A stretch of 10,590 nt of DNA from Entamoeba invadens IP1. Its lineage: Eukaryota; Evosea; Mastigamoebida; Endamoebidae. The stretch lies in NCBI RefSeq assembly GCF_000330505.1, contig NW_004191842.1:34605-45194 (forward strand), in the 5' to 3' direction. The notes below the pieces were generated by a model that did not search any database, had not been told where the DNA came from, and saw only the letters and a program-made list of their open reading frames with translations. Of the stretch, positions 1-8,312 are shown one piece after another; the stretch's first letter is position 1, and every line of letters starts with the position of its first letter. The translations under genes and the position numbers were made by a program.

Positions 1-690
1 TTATATAACCATTGATATAATTAAAATACTATTAAAATATTAATATGTTGGTATCGTTACAAAACATAATTATTGATTCTTTTCATTTTGTTTGCATTGT
101 TTTTCATTGTCAAATTCAAATAAAAGGGGTTGGCTTAATTTACGAATCATAAAACCTAGAAAAATGCCAAATTTGGCATCAAAAACCCTAAATTAATACA
201 TCCACTTTCAAATTTATACCTTCAGTTTCACCCCTGTATCAATTAAATAAACAGCCAAATATTTTGTTAAATTATTTTCAGTCATTCTTTTTTTATGTTT
301 GTTTCATCATCATTTTAAATTCCGAAAACAAACATTAAGTGTTTAAAATTTATTGTGTATCGTATTGACATAAATACAACAACAAAATGTTGTTTTTGAA
401 TTTGAAACATCAATTATATTGACTGAATTAAAATATTCTACAAAAAGATTGGTTTTATTTTCCATTGTTGTTTTAATGAGTTTTTATATTGTTTTATTTA
501 GTTTGTGAAACAATACAAAATGTTTTTAACAAATAACAATAAATATTATATTTTACTAATATTCCAAAAGAACTCGACTTTAGTTTAATTTTTTAATAAA
601 TTATAATAAAAAACACAAAATAGAACAATTAAAAAATATCCATCATAGCAATAATTAGTTCTAAATAAAAAAATATATATTTAAAATTAC
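1..690. other. AT-rich intergenic region
   Basis: No coding region is supported here. Besides the dispersed repeat from 235, the only ordered element is a perfect 16-base palindrome, ATGCCAAATTTGGCAT, at 164-179. Confidence 0.6.
235..590. repeat. Diverged dispersed repeat, left copy
   Basis: This stretch is colinear with about 10193-10560 in the same orientation. Matching anchors occur in the same order at nearly constant offset: TGTATC.ATTAAATAAAC (235 and 10193), AACATTAAGTG (331 and 10287), AAAATGTTGTTT (384 and 10333), TTGGTTTTATTTT (449 and 10400) and AATAAATATT (538 and about 10482). The offset drifts only from about 9958 to 9945, which argues against chance AT-rich similarity. No open reading frame of note lies inside. 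It is probably an old non-coding dispersed repeat; its class is unknown and its outer limits are approximate. Confidence 0.55.
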
Positions 691-698
691 TATTTAAA
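691..698 (+). promoter_or_regulatory. TATA-like box before the TLDc pseudogene
   Basis: TATTTAAA lies about 30 bases before the ATG at 724 and resembles the Entamoeba TATA-like element. No GAAC element is seen between it and the start; the nearest GAAC is at about 623, roughly 100 bases upstream. The promoter is therefore incomplete, which fits a gene that has decayed. Confidence 0.3.
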
Positions 699-723
699 TA
701 ATTAAACAACTAATTAACACCAA

Positions 724-1564
724 ATGGAAAAGCTTGCAAATGAAATCATCAAATTTTGCACAAAATCAAAACCAATTCTTTCTCAAATAGACAAACGTAA
801 AACTTTTATTGACGACACGACTAAAACTTTCAAAGAGCGACTTGAGTTAGCTGAAAGTGCGTTTGACCTTCTTGACGAAAAAATCCAAAGAAAAAAGAAA
901 ATGGTCAATGACCTGAAATTACTTCAAGAAAAATTGAACGACTCTGTTAAAGATAATGAAAAAATAGTTGATCTTAACATAAAATTATGAGAAGAAAATT
1001 TCAAACCAAAAGAAAACGCCTTTTTAAAACAAAAGAAAAGGTTGAACGACTTCAAAGAACTCAATTTTTCACACAAATTCCAAGATAATAACATTAACAC
1101 TGATGAAATGGAACAACTAGAGAAACTAACTCAGAAGAAAATTTCTTCTGTTGTTTTTGACAGCGACAAAAATGTGTGGACTTACAGCAATACAGTATTT
1201 GATAACTATTATAATCAACAATCAAATTTGCTTTATTTGATCGAAGACGATAAGCACAACAAATTTGGTTCTGTTTACGTTCAACAAGACAATAATTATT
1301 ATTTTACCAATTGATTCGTTTGTATTTATACAAAGAAATAATGACCCATTATAACAAAAGGATTTTGTGATAAACAGCCAAAAAATTGAAGAAGCTAACG
1401 AGTTGTGTAGTAACACTTTTCATAATTTGTTTGCAGATTTTTATAAACGGAAAGGCATGGATACAGAAAATACATATTATTGTTATGTAAGAAAAACCCA
1501 GTCAAAATCATTAAATTTAAATGGATTTACACCAAAAAGAATAGTCGTGTTTAAACTTGAATAA
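724..1564 (+). pseudogene. Decayed TLDc-domain protein gene
   Basis: The first 88 codons (724-990) encode a charged, coiled-coil-like N-terminus. A TGA at 988-990 interrupts it, but the same frame continues without another stop through 991-1041 into 1042-1314. That part contains the start of a TLDc domain: SSVVFDSDKNVW, then a SNLLYLIEDD segment and NKFGSVYV. TGA (1312-1314) and TAA-TGA (about 1339-1344) follow in the same frame. A different frame (1367-1564) carries a C-terminal piece ending FTPKRIVVFKLE, the kind of ending seen in Entamoeba TLDc proteins. The coiled coil followed by TLDc is the usual layout of this family there; the role of these proteins is unclear, with TLDc elsewhere linked to oxidative-stress resistance and V-ATPase binding. 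At least three stops and a frame change make it a pseudogene. The TLDc assignment rests on motif memory. Confidence 0.7.
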
Positions 1565-1949
1565 AAATATATCGGTAAATCATTGGTTTAAACAACTTAT
1601 TTTATGTTTTTATAATGAATTATCAAAAATAACACTTAATTTTTATAAACCAGTTTTTGAATAATCATAAAAATAACTTTGTATTTTCCTGTTTTGATCA
1701 CGTAAGGCAATCCACCAAATAAAATTCAATAATGTATAAAAAGTATTTGATAAACTTAAGTTTTTAATTAGTTCATAGACCGTTTGAATTTAGTTTAGTG
1801 TTATTTTTAGTGTTAAGCAACTTATCAGTTAAGATCCAAAACATTTGATATGTTATATAAACGTCCAAATACCAAAAACGTGTAATAATTATTATTAATT
1901 AATATTTCATTATTATTATTAAAAACCAACAGAGAAAAGAAAATGTCTT
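1565..1949. other. AT-rich intergenic region
   Basis: This lies between the TLDc relic and the 3' end of the sulfurylase gene, whose transcript would run into it on the minus strand. No coding signal is seen. A 12-base palindrome AAACTTAAGTTT near 1752 is the only structure noted and is probably chance. Confidence 0.5.
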
Positions 1950-3057
1950 TTAGTTCATTGCTGACCCAGTGGCGAACTTCTGTAACTTAATAGTCACTCT
2001 CTTACTCTTGTCGAGGTGTTGGTAGTAGTCGCTTAAGATCTTAAGTGACTCGTCACGACCGAAGTGGTCTGGCAATTTCTTCCCTTCAGAGAGCATCTTT
2101 CTGACCATAGTTCCCGAGACAATAACTCTGTCCTTCTTAGTGTGTGGGCAAGTTCTCAATGAAGCCATTCCGTCGCATTTCTTGCAATAGAAAGTCCAAT
2201 CGATCTTCATGGGTTTAGTGAGTAATCTCTTCTTTGGGTCTTTATTCTGTGGGATGACATCGAAAATCTTCTGAGCATCAAAAGGTCCATAGTAGTCTCC
2301 AACACCTGCGTGATCTCTACCAATGATCATATGAGTGCATCCATAATTCTGTCTGAAAGTGGCGTGAAGTAAAGCTTCACGTGGTCCACCATATCTCATA
2401 TCAAGTGGATATCCTCCCTGTAAGACATTTTTCTTCACAAAATACTTGTCGACCAAAGCATCAATACACTTCACTCTAACTTCAGCAGGGATGTCTCCGG
2501 GTTTCAAGTTCCCAACCAATGAGTGAATGAAGACTCCATCACATACTTCAACAGCAATATTGGCTAAGAACTCATGGCTTCTGTGCATCGGATTTCTTAA
2601 TTGAAGTGCTGCTATTGTCTTCCATCCCTTCTTTGCAAAGTTCATACGACTCTCTTCGGGGGTCATGTAAATTCCAGCATACTTCGTCAAGAATTCACCT
2701 CAGATAATGTAACAACCTTTCCAGAGACATTGAATGGCTTCTGCTCCATCACTTTCTCTACACCAGGGTGGTATTTGTCTAAAGTAGTGAAGATGTCATT
2801 GCACTCCATCTCTTTGTCTTTCTTGGTCATTTCATAGACTTCATCTACATCAATTGTACCAGAAATGGGTTGAACGTCTTTATTGTAGGAAAGAGCAACC
2901 TTCTGACCACGGCGAAGCTTACGAGCATCTTCTTCTGAAACAGACATTGTGATTGGAATCGGCCAAAATGTCCCATCTGCTAATGTAAAGTTCTTGCAAA
3001 CGTTGAACCAATCTGCACGATTCATAAAACCGTCAAGTGGTGAGAATCCTCCAATGC
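1950..3057 (-). CDS. ATP sulfurylase, exon 2 (with one-base frameshift)
   Basis: Sulfate adenylyltransferase makes adenosine 5'-phosphosulfate and pyrophosphate from ATP and sulfate. In Entamoeba this sulfate activation is known to occur in the mitosome. Exon 2 starts at 3057 and completes the Gly codon begun in exon 1, giving [17 protein letters not shown], the conserved N-domain of the family. The frame runs to TGA at 2687, but homology switches frame at 2700/2699: [11 protein letters not shown] needs one extra base in TCTGA-GGTGAA. With that base the product would be 423 residues. Visible motifs in corrected numbering are the nucleotide-binding [11 protein letters not shown] (207-217, HxxH 213/216), GRDHAG (301-306), a CxxC...CPH cluster (346, 349, 358, 360) and ISGT-like VSGT (about 368-371). 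The cluster is typical of the prokaryotic, dissimilatory-type branch, consistent with lateral origin. The stop is TAA at 1950-1952. A real deletion would make this a pseudogene; a sequencing error is equally possible. Confidence 0.92.
2699..2701 (-). other. Frameshift site in ATP sulfurylase
   Basis: On the minus strand the upstream frame reads TCT GAG GTG AAT TCT TGA, ending at 2687. The conserved sequence continues one frame over as GGT GAA TTC TTG ACG AAG. One base is missing at about 2700. Both sides are fully conserved sulfurylase sequence, so the shift is recent or artefactual. Confidence 0.85.
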
Positions 3058-3163
3058 CTTTTTGTTATTACAGTTAACATAAAAAACCCAATTCACAAGA
3101 AATAACCAAATGCAAGAACTATAAATAACAAAATTTATAACATAATATTTTTACGTTTTTTAA

Positions 3164-3171
3164 AATGAACT
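3164..3171 (+). promoter_or_regulatory. GAAC core-promoter element of the transposon
   Basis: AATGAACT is an exact match to the Entamoeba GAAC element. It lies 21 bases before the ATG at 3192, the expected distance given the very short 5' leaders of this genus. A T-rich/TTTTAAAA stretch precedes it. It suggests the first transposon frame has, or had, its own promoter, antisense to the host gene. Confidence 0.55.
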
Positions 3172-3191
3172 GTTCTTAAAAAATAAAAATA

Positions 3192-3452
3192 ATGGAAATT
3201 GAAAACAGCAACAAACTTATTGAAATTAATGAAAGTGATATTTTGAACATTGAAATTGACTTGATTCCTTTTAACGCAATAGAAATGAGCAATTTCGAAG
3301 ATATCAAAACAAAATCCAATCAGCCATTGAATTCTATCAACGAACAGGAATTGAAATTGCGAATTGGAAAATCTTTATTCAAATCTGGGATGTTGTATGA
3401 CAAGCCAAACTCCACTACAGTATTTCGAGAACTGATTCAACCCAAGCATTAA
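3192..3452 (+). CDS. Transposon ORF 1, small acidic protein of unknown function
   Basis: It encodes 86 residues, rich in Glu, Asp, Ile and Asn, with no recognised domain. A GAAC element just upstream supports the ATG. The frame stops (TAA, 3450-3452) 17 bases before the ATG of the transposase frame, which lies in a different frame. The transposase frame is open upstream as far as 3401, so the two overlap by about 50 bases. ORF 1 may be the N-terminal extension of the transposase, separated by a one-base shift, or a separate accessory protein. No clear slippery heptamer is seen in the overlap, so programmed frameshifting is not supported. Confidence 0.5.
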   Translation: MEIENSNKLIEINESDILNIEIDLIPFNAIEMSNFEDIKTKSNQPLNSINEQELKLRIGKSLFKSGMLYDKPNSTTVFRELIQPKH

Positions 3453-3469
3453 AGTTGTTTTGTTTCATC

Positions 3470-4828
3470 ATGAACAAACCCGCATTGAAAGAAAAACTGT
3501 TTTCATTTAAACTCTACAGAGAGCAAGTCATTTTTATTAACAAAATGACTTCAAAACATTTTAGTCAAGGTGTTGTGGGCGCATTTTTCGGGGGTTCAAG
3601 AGGATTAATATCCAATCAAATATCAAATCAAAAGAAAGATCAACAGTTTGGTCAAAGAAATCCGGGTAGGCCGTCACTGCTTTCTGGAATCACTAAAACA
3701 GTTATTAAGAACGTTATTGTCGAATATAACAATCAAAACATTGCTTTGACTATTCAAATGTTTTGTGACATTGTCGAGTATTTAGAAGGAACAAGACCAC
3801 AAAGTGATACAATGAGAAAAATACTCGAAAGAGAGTTCGATTTAGAAACATCAGAAATAGAGTTCGATGAAATTGAGAGAATCAACATTACACCACAACC
3901 AATACTTGATAATTATAAACAGTTGTCGGAAAAGTTGAACAGTTACAAGATCAAAGACAAAATGTTGTTCAATGTCGACGAGATGGGAACATCTGAAGAA
4001 TCAAGTCGAAAGAACACACGAGCTATGGTACCCAAAGGAGTCAATACAAAAATTCGTGTTGCCAATGGACAAAAATCAAAAACAACCACTCTGATTGAAT
4101 GTATAAGTCTTGCAGGTGAAAGAATCAACGAATCTTGTGTTATTGATAAAGTTCATTACAGTACAGTTTTGAACAAATACTTTAGAAACATTAAGTTGTA
4201 TTGCAACACTTCTGGTTTTGTAACCAGTGAAATCTTTATGTTGTGGATACAAGAAGTGTTCATTCCAGGAGTCAAGAAGATCAGAATGGAAAATGGATAC
4301 CATGATAGTGAATATGCAATACTGATTACGGATAATAATAGATGCCATGTTGATGATGGTATTAAACAAATCTTGTTGCAAAACAACATTGTGGTTCATT
4401 ATCTGGTTCCACACACCAGTCACCTGTGCCAACCACTTGACTTAGTTGCATTTGGATCCGTCAAAAGAGAAATGAAATCGTTGAAACGTGTATTCAAAAC
4501 AATAAAGAGTGTCGACTCCTTTAAAAACGACACTGTACCTACAAATATACAAAATGAAAATGAAAGTGCATTTGACCAAATCCAACATTTAAAAGTATCA
4601 TTTCCACAGTTGCTGCCCAATGAATTGTTTGAAATGGCAGAAGAGTTCAAGCACAAAAAGTGCCTTGGTACCTTTCCGAGTAAAATAGCAAATCAACTCA
4701 AAACTTTACTCACTTCGATAGCAGATGCCATTGTAACTTGTCCAAGTAAAACCAAAGAATACGATGATGTTCTTTTTGGTGTTGTTTGTAATGGGTGCAA
4801 CACAGAAGAAACTTCACTGTTTACATAA
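3470..4828 (+). CDS. DDE_1 (pogo/Tigger/Fot-like) transposase
   Basis: This 452-residue protein would cut and join the transposon ends in the nucleus. The ATG at 3470 is used; a TTG lies five codons earlier. The N-terminal part (about 70-125) contains GRPSLL followed by helical sequence resembling the helix-turn-helix DNA-binding region of CENP-B/pogo proteins. The catalytic domain shows FNVDEMG with the first Asp (170), ILITDNNR with the second (288) and the hallmark HTSHLCQPLDLVAFG with the third (324). The last two are separated by 35 residues, a DD35D arrangement within the pogo range. The frame ends at TAA 4826-4828, yet the same frame stays open afterwards to about 4942, and the next ORF resembles the C-terminal part of such transposases. 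The frame may thus be a truncated transposase. All three catalytic residues are present. Confidence 0.85.
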   Translation: MNKPALKEKLFSFKLYREQVIFINKMTSKHFSQGVVGAFFGGSRGLISNQISNQKKDQQFGQRNPGRPSLLSGITKTVIKNVIVEYNNQNIALTIQMFCDIVEYLEGTRPQSDTMRKILEREFDLETSEIEFDEIERINITPQPILDNYKQLSEKLNSYKIKDKMLFNVDEMGTSEESSRKNTRAMVPKGVNTKIRVANGQKSKTTTLIECISLAGERINESCVIDKVHYSTVLNKYFRNIKLYCNTSGFVTSEIFMLWIQEVFIPGVKKIRMENGYHDSEYAILITDNNRCHVDDGIKQILLQNNIVVHYLVPHTSHLCQPLDLVAFGSVKREMKSLKRVFKTIKSVDSFKNDTVPTNIQNENESAFDQIQHLKVSFPQLLPNELFEMAEEFKHKKCLGTFPSKIANQLKTLLTSIADAIVTCPSKTKEYDDVLFGVVCNGCNTEETSLFT

Positions 4829-4961
4829 CACCGGTTGACCAATCTAACCAACATACACACCAAAATAACAAAAAATAGTAGACAGTCTGTATTCGATAGT
4901 AAGGTTGTTGGAACAAGAAGAACGTGTATTCGAGTCAATTGAAAGAGAAGAAGAGAACGAC

Positions 4962-5834
4962 ATGGCCAAGATCATAAAAGAAACCTGTTTATCTGGACCA
5001 GGTTATGGTGATTTGTTGATTAAAAAGGAAAGAGCATCTTGGGGGTCTACAATTTCAAACAAGTTGATAACAATTCTCAAGTCAGTAAACAAAGCACTTG
5101 ACCCAGTTACAATTATCAATTCTTTTGAGAGAGCGGGAATTGTATCGCGTTTAGGAGAAGATGGTCAGTATTACGCATACATAGATCTGAAAGAATCCAA
5201 AAGAATGGTCGAGGAAATCCCGACAATTAAAACTCTCGATGGATACGAAAATTTGATTGTTGTACCAGAAGACTCAAAATTGAGAAACAAGGTCAAAGCG
5301 GTGCCACCAAAACACCTTAGAAGAGCTCAACAACTAAAGATTGATGTCGATAAAGCAATGTGTCATGAACAACACGTCATTTGTAGTAATAATGTTGTTT
5401 TGACACAACAAGTTTTTATGGATACATCTTTGACAATCCCCGATACCACAAATTTTGTTGGAGAATATGTGTCATTACCAATGGAAACTGAAGTATTTTT
5501 AGAAATAGATACATCAGACAATCCAAGTGAAAGTAAACCAATTGATAAATATGCTATCCAACCTATTTATCAAGAAAGTGATGACAATTCACTTTTGAAA
5601 AACAACTTGCCTACATCTTCTTTTCAATGTGATCAAACCATGTCGAATATTGAACCTCAAAAGTCCAAACCGGTATCTAAAACACCACCATTACACCAGA
5701 CGCAGATGCCGTCGTTAATTCATAAAGGCAAATCAATTGTTTCGTCTCCTAATAGCCATTCAGTGACTTTTTTGAATTCCAGACTCAAAGAAAGAACTCA
5801 TAGCAAAGGAAAAAGGCATAAACCTTTTAAGTGA
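4962..5834 (+). CDS. Transposon ORF 3, probable transposase C-terminal part
   Basis: From the ATG at 4962 it encodes 290 residues; the frame is open upstream to 4869, and a TTG at 4905 would add 19 residues. The segment TILKSVNKALDPVTIINSF followed by ERAGIVSR resembles the region after the catalytic domain of DDE_1 transposases, where a helix precedes a 'SFRxxGI' motif. The rest is Ser/Pro/Asn-rich, low in structure and ends in a very basic tail (KGKRHKPFK), possibly a nuclear localisation signal. It lies in a different frame from the transposase, with a stop and at least one shift between. It is either a decayed C-terminus or a second protein. Confidence 0.55.
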   Translation: MAKIIKETCLSGPGYGDLLIKKERASWGSTISNKLITILKSVNKALDPVTIINSFERAGIVSRLGEDGQYYAYIDLKESKRMVEEIPTIKTLDGYENLIVVPEDSKLRNKVKAVPPKHLRRAQQLKIDVDKAMCHEQHVICSNNVVLTQQVFMDTSLTIPDTTNFVGEYVSLPMETEVFLEIDTSDNPSESKPIDKYAIQPIYQESDDNSLLKNNLPTSSFQCDQTMSNIEPQKSKPVSKTPPLHQTQMPSLIHKGKSIVSSPNSHSVTFLNSRLKERTHSKGKRHKPFK

Positions 5835-6317
5835 TAAATTACCCGATTTTTTGTTTTTAACAAGGAGAGATCCGTTAAGACCTCGATCCATGTTAAGATG
5901 TTTTTTTAGTTACAATTTCATCTTTTAAATTGACAAATTTACATGTTTAATCTGACTATTTTAAATAGGAAGTTCTTTTTGATTTTTACAAATCTTTTAA
6001 TTTTATTGGTCATATTTTTATTTTTTTACCTGAAACCAAACTAATTTTTGTTATTTATTTTTGTTATTGTTTATTCTTGCATTAAGTTTTTTGCTGTGCA
6101 TTGAGTTTATTCTTTTTATTGTATTTGAAATACATTTTTATATAAAATTTCAATAAATAAATTTTATTTAACATTGTATAATTTGTGAATTTAAATAGTT
6201 TAGAACATATGTTTTATGTTATATTTAACAATGTTTATATGTTACTTAGTTAAATTTAAAAGTTGTATTATAATAATTCATACCAAAAATAAAGAAACAA
6301 ATAGAAATAAAACAAAC
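5835..6317. other. 3' part of transposon and start of the host intron
   Basis: No coding signal is present; the sequence is T-rich on the plus strand. It contains the right-hand candidate subterminal repeat (6046-6083). The transposon's right end must lie between about 6083 and 6317, with the remainder being the original 5' part of the sulfurylase intron. The border could not be placed by eye. Confidence 0.5.
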
Positions 6318-6480
6318 CCATCATAACTAAATCACCAAATTCACGAGATGAAATGTCGAGCTTAAGAAGTGTTTCAGCTGCTTTGATTAACTCCTCCTTC
6401 TCTGCTCCATACTTCAGGGGTTTCACTAATTTGCCTCCATGTGGCTTGATAAGTGCGTCTAACTTGGCTTGGATGCTCAT
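6318..6480 (-). CDS. ATP sulfurylase, exon 1
   Basis: It encodes the first 54 residues plus one base of codon 55. IKPHGGKLVKPL (11-22) is the conserved N-terminal signature of ATP sulfurylases, and LDISSREFGDLVMM leads directly into GIGGFSPL of exon 2. The ATG at 6480 is the natural start: it is preceded, within 36 bases, by both a GAAC element and a TATA-like box. No classical mitochondrial targeting sequence is obvious; many Entamoeba mitosomal proteins lack one. Without splicing, the frame reads into the intron and stops at TAA 6268-6270. Confidence 0.9.
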
Positions 6481-6498
6481 AACAATTATAGCAGTTAA

Positions 6499-6515
6499 GT
6501 TCTCTCCTTAAATAT
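6499..6515 (-). promoter_or_regulatory. Core promoter of ATP sulfurylase (TATA-like and GAAC)
   Basis: On the minus strand ATATTTAAGG (6515-6506) matches the Entamoeba TATA-like element and GAAC (6502-6499) follows at once, 19 bases before the ATG at 6480. Order and spacing fit the known tripartite Entamoeba core promoter. This implies the transcription start region is intact despite the damage downstream. Confidence 0.6.
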
Positions 6516-7362
6516 GTCGGTCATTTTTTATAAAGGTTTATATTTCATCATTGAAATGTTAAAAAGATTAGAAAATCTTTCGTATATTTGTTAATATTAT
6601 TATTTTATTATAAATAAACCATTATAATATATTTATAAAATTATTATTCAAAAAGTTGAATTAAAAACATTAAAATTCAACAGTAAAAATAATAAACAGT
6701 TAGTCTAATTTTGATTGACTCAATTATTTAATCGATTTTTATGTACACGAAATTATTAAAACAAAATAAAATAAAATAACTTTTTATGATTCGTCGTTTC
6801 GAAAATGTCCACTTTGTGTATATTCTTTATTTCAAAAAATGTAATTATTAAAAAAAATAATAATTTACAACTTCATCCTTTTGTTTAAATTTCATAATAC
6901 TTATATTACTTGTAATACTATTGTATTTACTATTTTGAATTATTATTAATAATTGTTTTCATAAAACCATATTCAAATTTGATTGAAATAATAAAAAACA
7001 AGCTATAAAAGATGTGATACAAAGTTCTGACAAGAACCAAAGTAACCATATACAAAAATAAAAATTCTTTAGGTGTGTGATTTTGATCAATAAAAGTGGC
7101 CTACACACCAATAGAATAAAATGATTTCCCACATATTTAGCACTAAAACCCCGAAAATAATGTCGATTGCAAATTTAATAATTATTTTAAAAGAATAAAG
7201 AATTGGTAATAAAAAATGGAAAAAAATTTTTATCGAACAAAAATTAATTAAAAAATGATAGAATTAAAGCAGAAAATTCTCCCTCAAAATATAAAACTTT
7301 AAATGAAAATGATAATAATATGCATCTACACCCCAATTACAAAAACATGTTATTAAAATATT
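6516..7362. other. AT-rich intergenic region
   Basis: No coding region is supported. A possible weak stem, GGTGTGT near 7072 with ACACACC near 7105, is noted without an assigned role. Confidence 0.5.
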
Positions 7363-7456
7363 AACATCGACCTCTAGTAGTCGATAACAGCCAGTTGAGA
7401 AAGTGCTGCAAGACGCCAAACTGGACAAAGGCAGCATTGATGATGTTGTGTTGATT
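7363..7456 (+). pseudogene. HSP70 gene fragment
   Basis: In one frame 7388-7456 encodes QPVEKVLQDAKLDKGSIDDV plus VLI, the segment of HSP70 just before the VGGSTRIP ATP-binding motif. Upstream, AACATCGACCTC (7363-7374) encodes NIDL in a different frame, as expected for the 'LNIDLFR' piece; the spacing to QPVEK is two bases short, so a small deletion sits between, and a TAA occurs at 7385. After 7456 the similarity ends abruptly: no GGSTRIP follows. The core is about half G+C and uses CTG, GCC, GGC and AGC, in sharp contrast to the flanks. It is a non-functional relic of a chaperone gene; its source (own genome or foreign) cannot be told from this length. Confidence 0.75.
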
Positions 7457-8310
7457 AACAATTTAAAAAATTCATGTTATAACTTTAAACTCACATCTAC
7501 ATGAACTTAAGATATCAAAATTGATTATTTTGAAAAACTATGGTTTAAATACAACATCTGTCGAAAATATAAAGATGTTAACAATAAAATAATGAAATGT
7601 TGTTTTGATTGACAACAATCAATTAAACAATAATTTATTAAATAATACAAAAACAATACAACTTGCAATGTAAATCATTAAATACTTAAACAAACAAACA
7701 AAGTCATAAAAGTGGTTTAATAAAAAAATAACATTTTTAAATTTCAATAAGTAAAAATAAGTGATTATATTTTTTATTCATTATAAATTGTTCAATTTTT
7801 TGTTTCGGCATTTGACAAATATCGTTAAGATTATTTTAAACATTTTTTGTTAATTTCCATAAAGTCATCACAATTGAAAAAAATATCAAATAATATATTA
7901 TTTTATTATGTATAAATTAAAATATATTATTCTATACAGATAAGGGAATTGATATATATAAATTAATTTAACTAAAAAATATAATTTTTCACTACAATTA
8001 TAAATTGGCAAATTGTCACTTTTCTCAATATTTGCCGAACATTAAGGTTTGTGAAATTTTGGCAAACATTTTAAATATCCAATCAAACAATTTAATTTAT
8101 ACATATTTTAATTATTATTATTATATTTACATTTTTATTAAATAATGTTGTGTAAAGCTCGATGATATTCAGTTTATAAATATCATTTTTATGTTTATTA
8201 TATGTAAAACGAACATTATTAAATCATTATTCAATTAACTAATACAACTATTGATTAATAATAGTAAAAATTAATTACACGTCAAAATAACATTTGCAAA
8301 CTATTATATA
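7457..8310. other. AT-rich intergenic region
   Basis: No gene is visible. TTGATTG-ACAA-CAATCAA at 7605-7622 and GGCAAA/TTTGCC pairs near 8006-8065 are short inverted matches in low-complexity sequence, with no further support. Confidence 0.5.
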
Positions 8311-8312
8311 TA

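Larger units (their letters stand above)
3108..6083 (+). mobile_element. pogo/Fot-type DNA transposon (DDE_1 family), ends unresolved
   Basis: The element holds three plus-strand reading frames, the second a DDE_1 transposase. The given limits are those of a pair of inverted matches: AATGCAAGAA plus TAAATAACAAAA (3109-3133) recur as reverse complements, in mirrored order, at 6046-6083. These are candidate subterminal inverted repeats. The true ends lie further out. TACAGTTAACAT at 3069-3080 would suit a pogo-like left end next to a TA duplication, but no clear mirror copy is seen at the right. The element must fit inside 3058-6317, because both sides of that interval are sulfurylase exons. 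Confidence 0.7.
3058..6317 (-). other. 3,260-base intron carrying a transposon
   Basis: Exon 1 ends ATGATGG at 6318 and the following minus-strand bases are GTTTGTTTTATTTC, matching the Entamoeba 5' splice consensus GTTTGT. The intron would end AACAAAAAG at 3058, before GCATTGGAGG of exon 2. Splicing creates a single Gly codon (G + GC) and restores the conserved [10 protein letters not shown] junction with no residue gained or lost. The 3' end is AAG rather than the usual UAG. Most Entamoeba introns are short (tens to about a hundred bases), so this one is exceptional, and nearly all of it is an oppositely oriented transposon. Splicing is inferred, not shown. Confidence 0.75.

Noticed and set aside
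2601..2837. Plus-strand 78-codon frame
   Set aside because: It is opposite conserved ATP sulfurylase coding sequence.
4784..4899. Intron joining the transposase (GTTTGT at 4784) to ORF 3
   Set aside because: GTTTGT matches the splice consensus, but every TAG in range (ending 4878, 4881, 4899) leads into a frame with an immediate or early stop and not into the ORF 3 frame.
3943..4938. Minus-strand open frames opposite the transposase
   Set aside because: They lie wholly opposite a well-supported DDE_1 gene and show no recognisable domain.
5880..5900. ATGTTAAGATG as the right mirror of the possible left end CAGTTAACAT
   Set aside because: Only about nine bases resemble each other and the flanks do not align; it is also far inside the interval bounded by the exons.
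7264..7461. Minus-strand 65-codon frame
   Set aside because: It is the antisense of the HSP70 relic plus AT-rich flank, with no domain of its own.
8006..8070. GGCAAA/TTTGCC inverted pairs as a second MITE
   Set aside because: The arms are only about 6-10 bases, alignments are inconsistent and no target duplication is seen.
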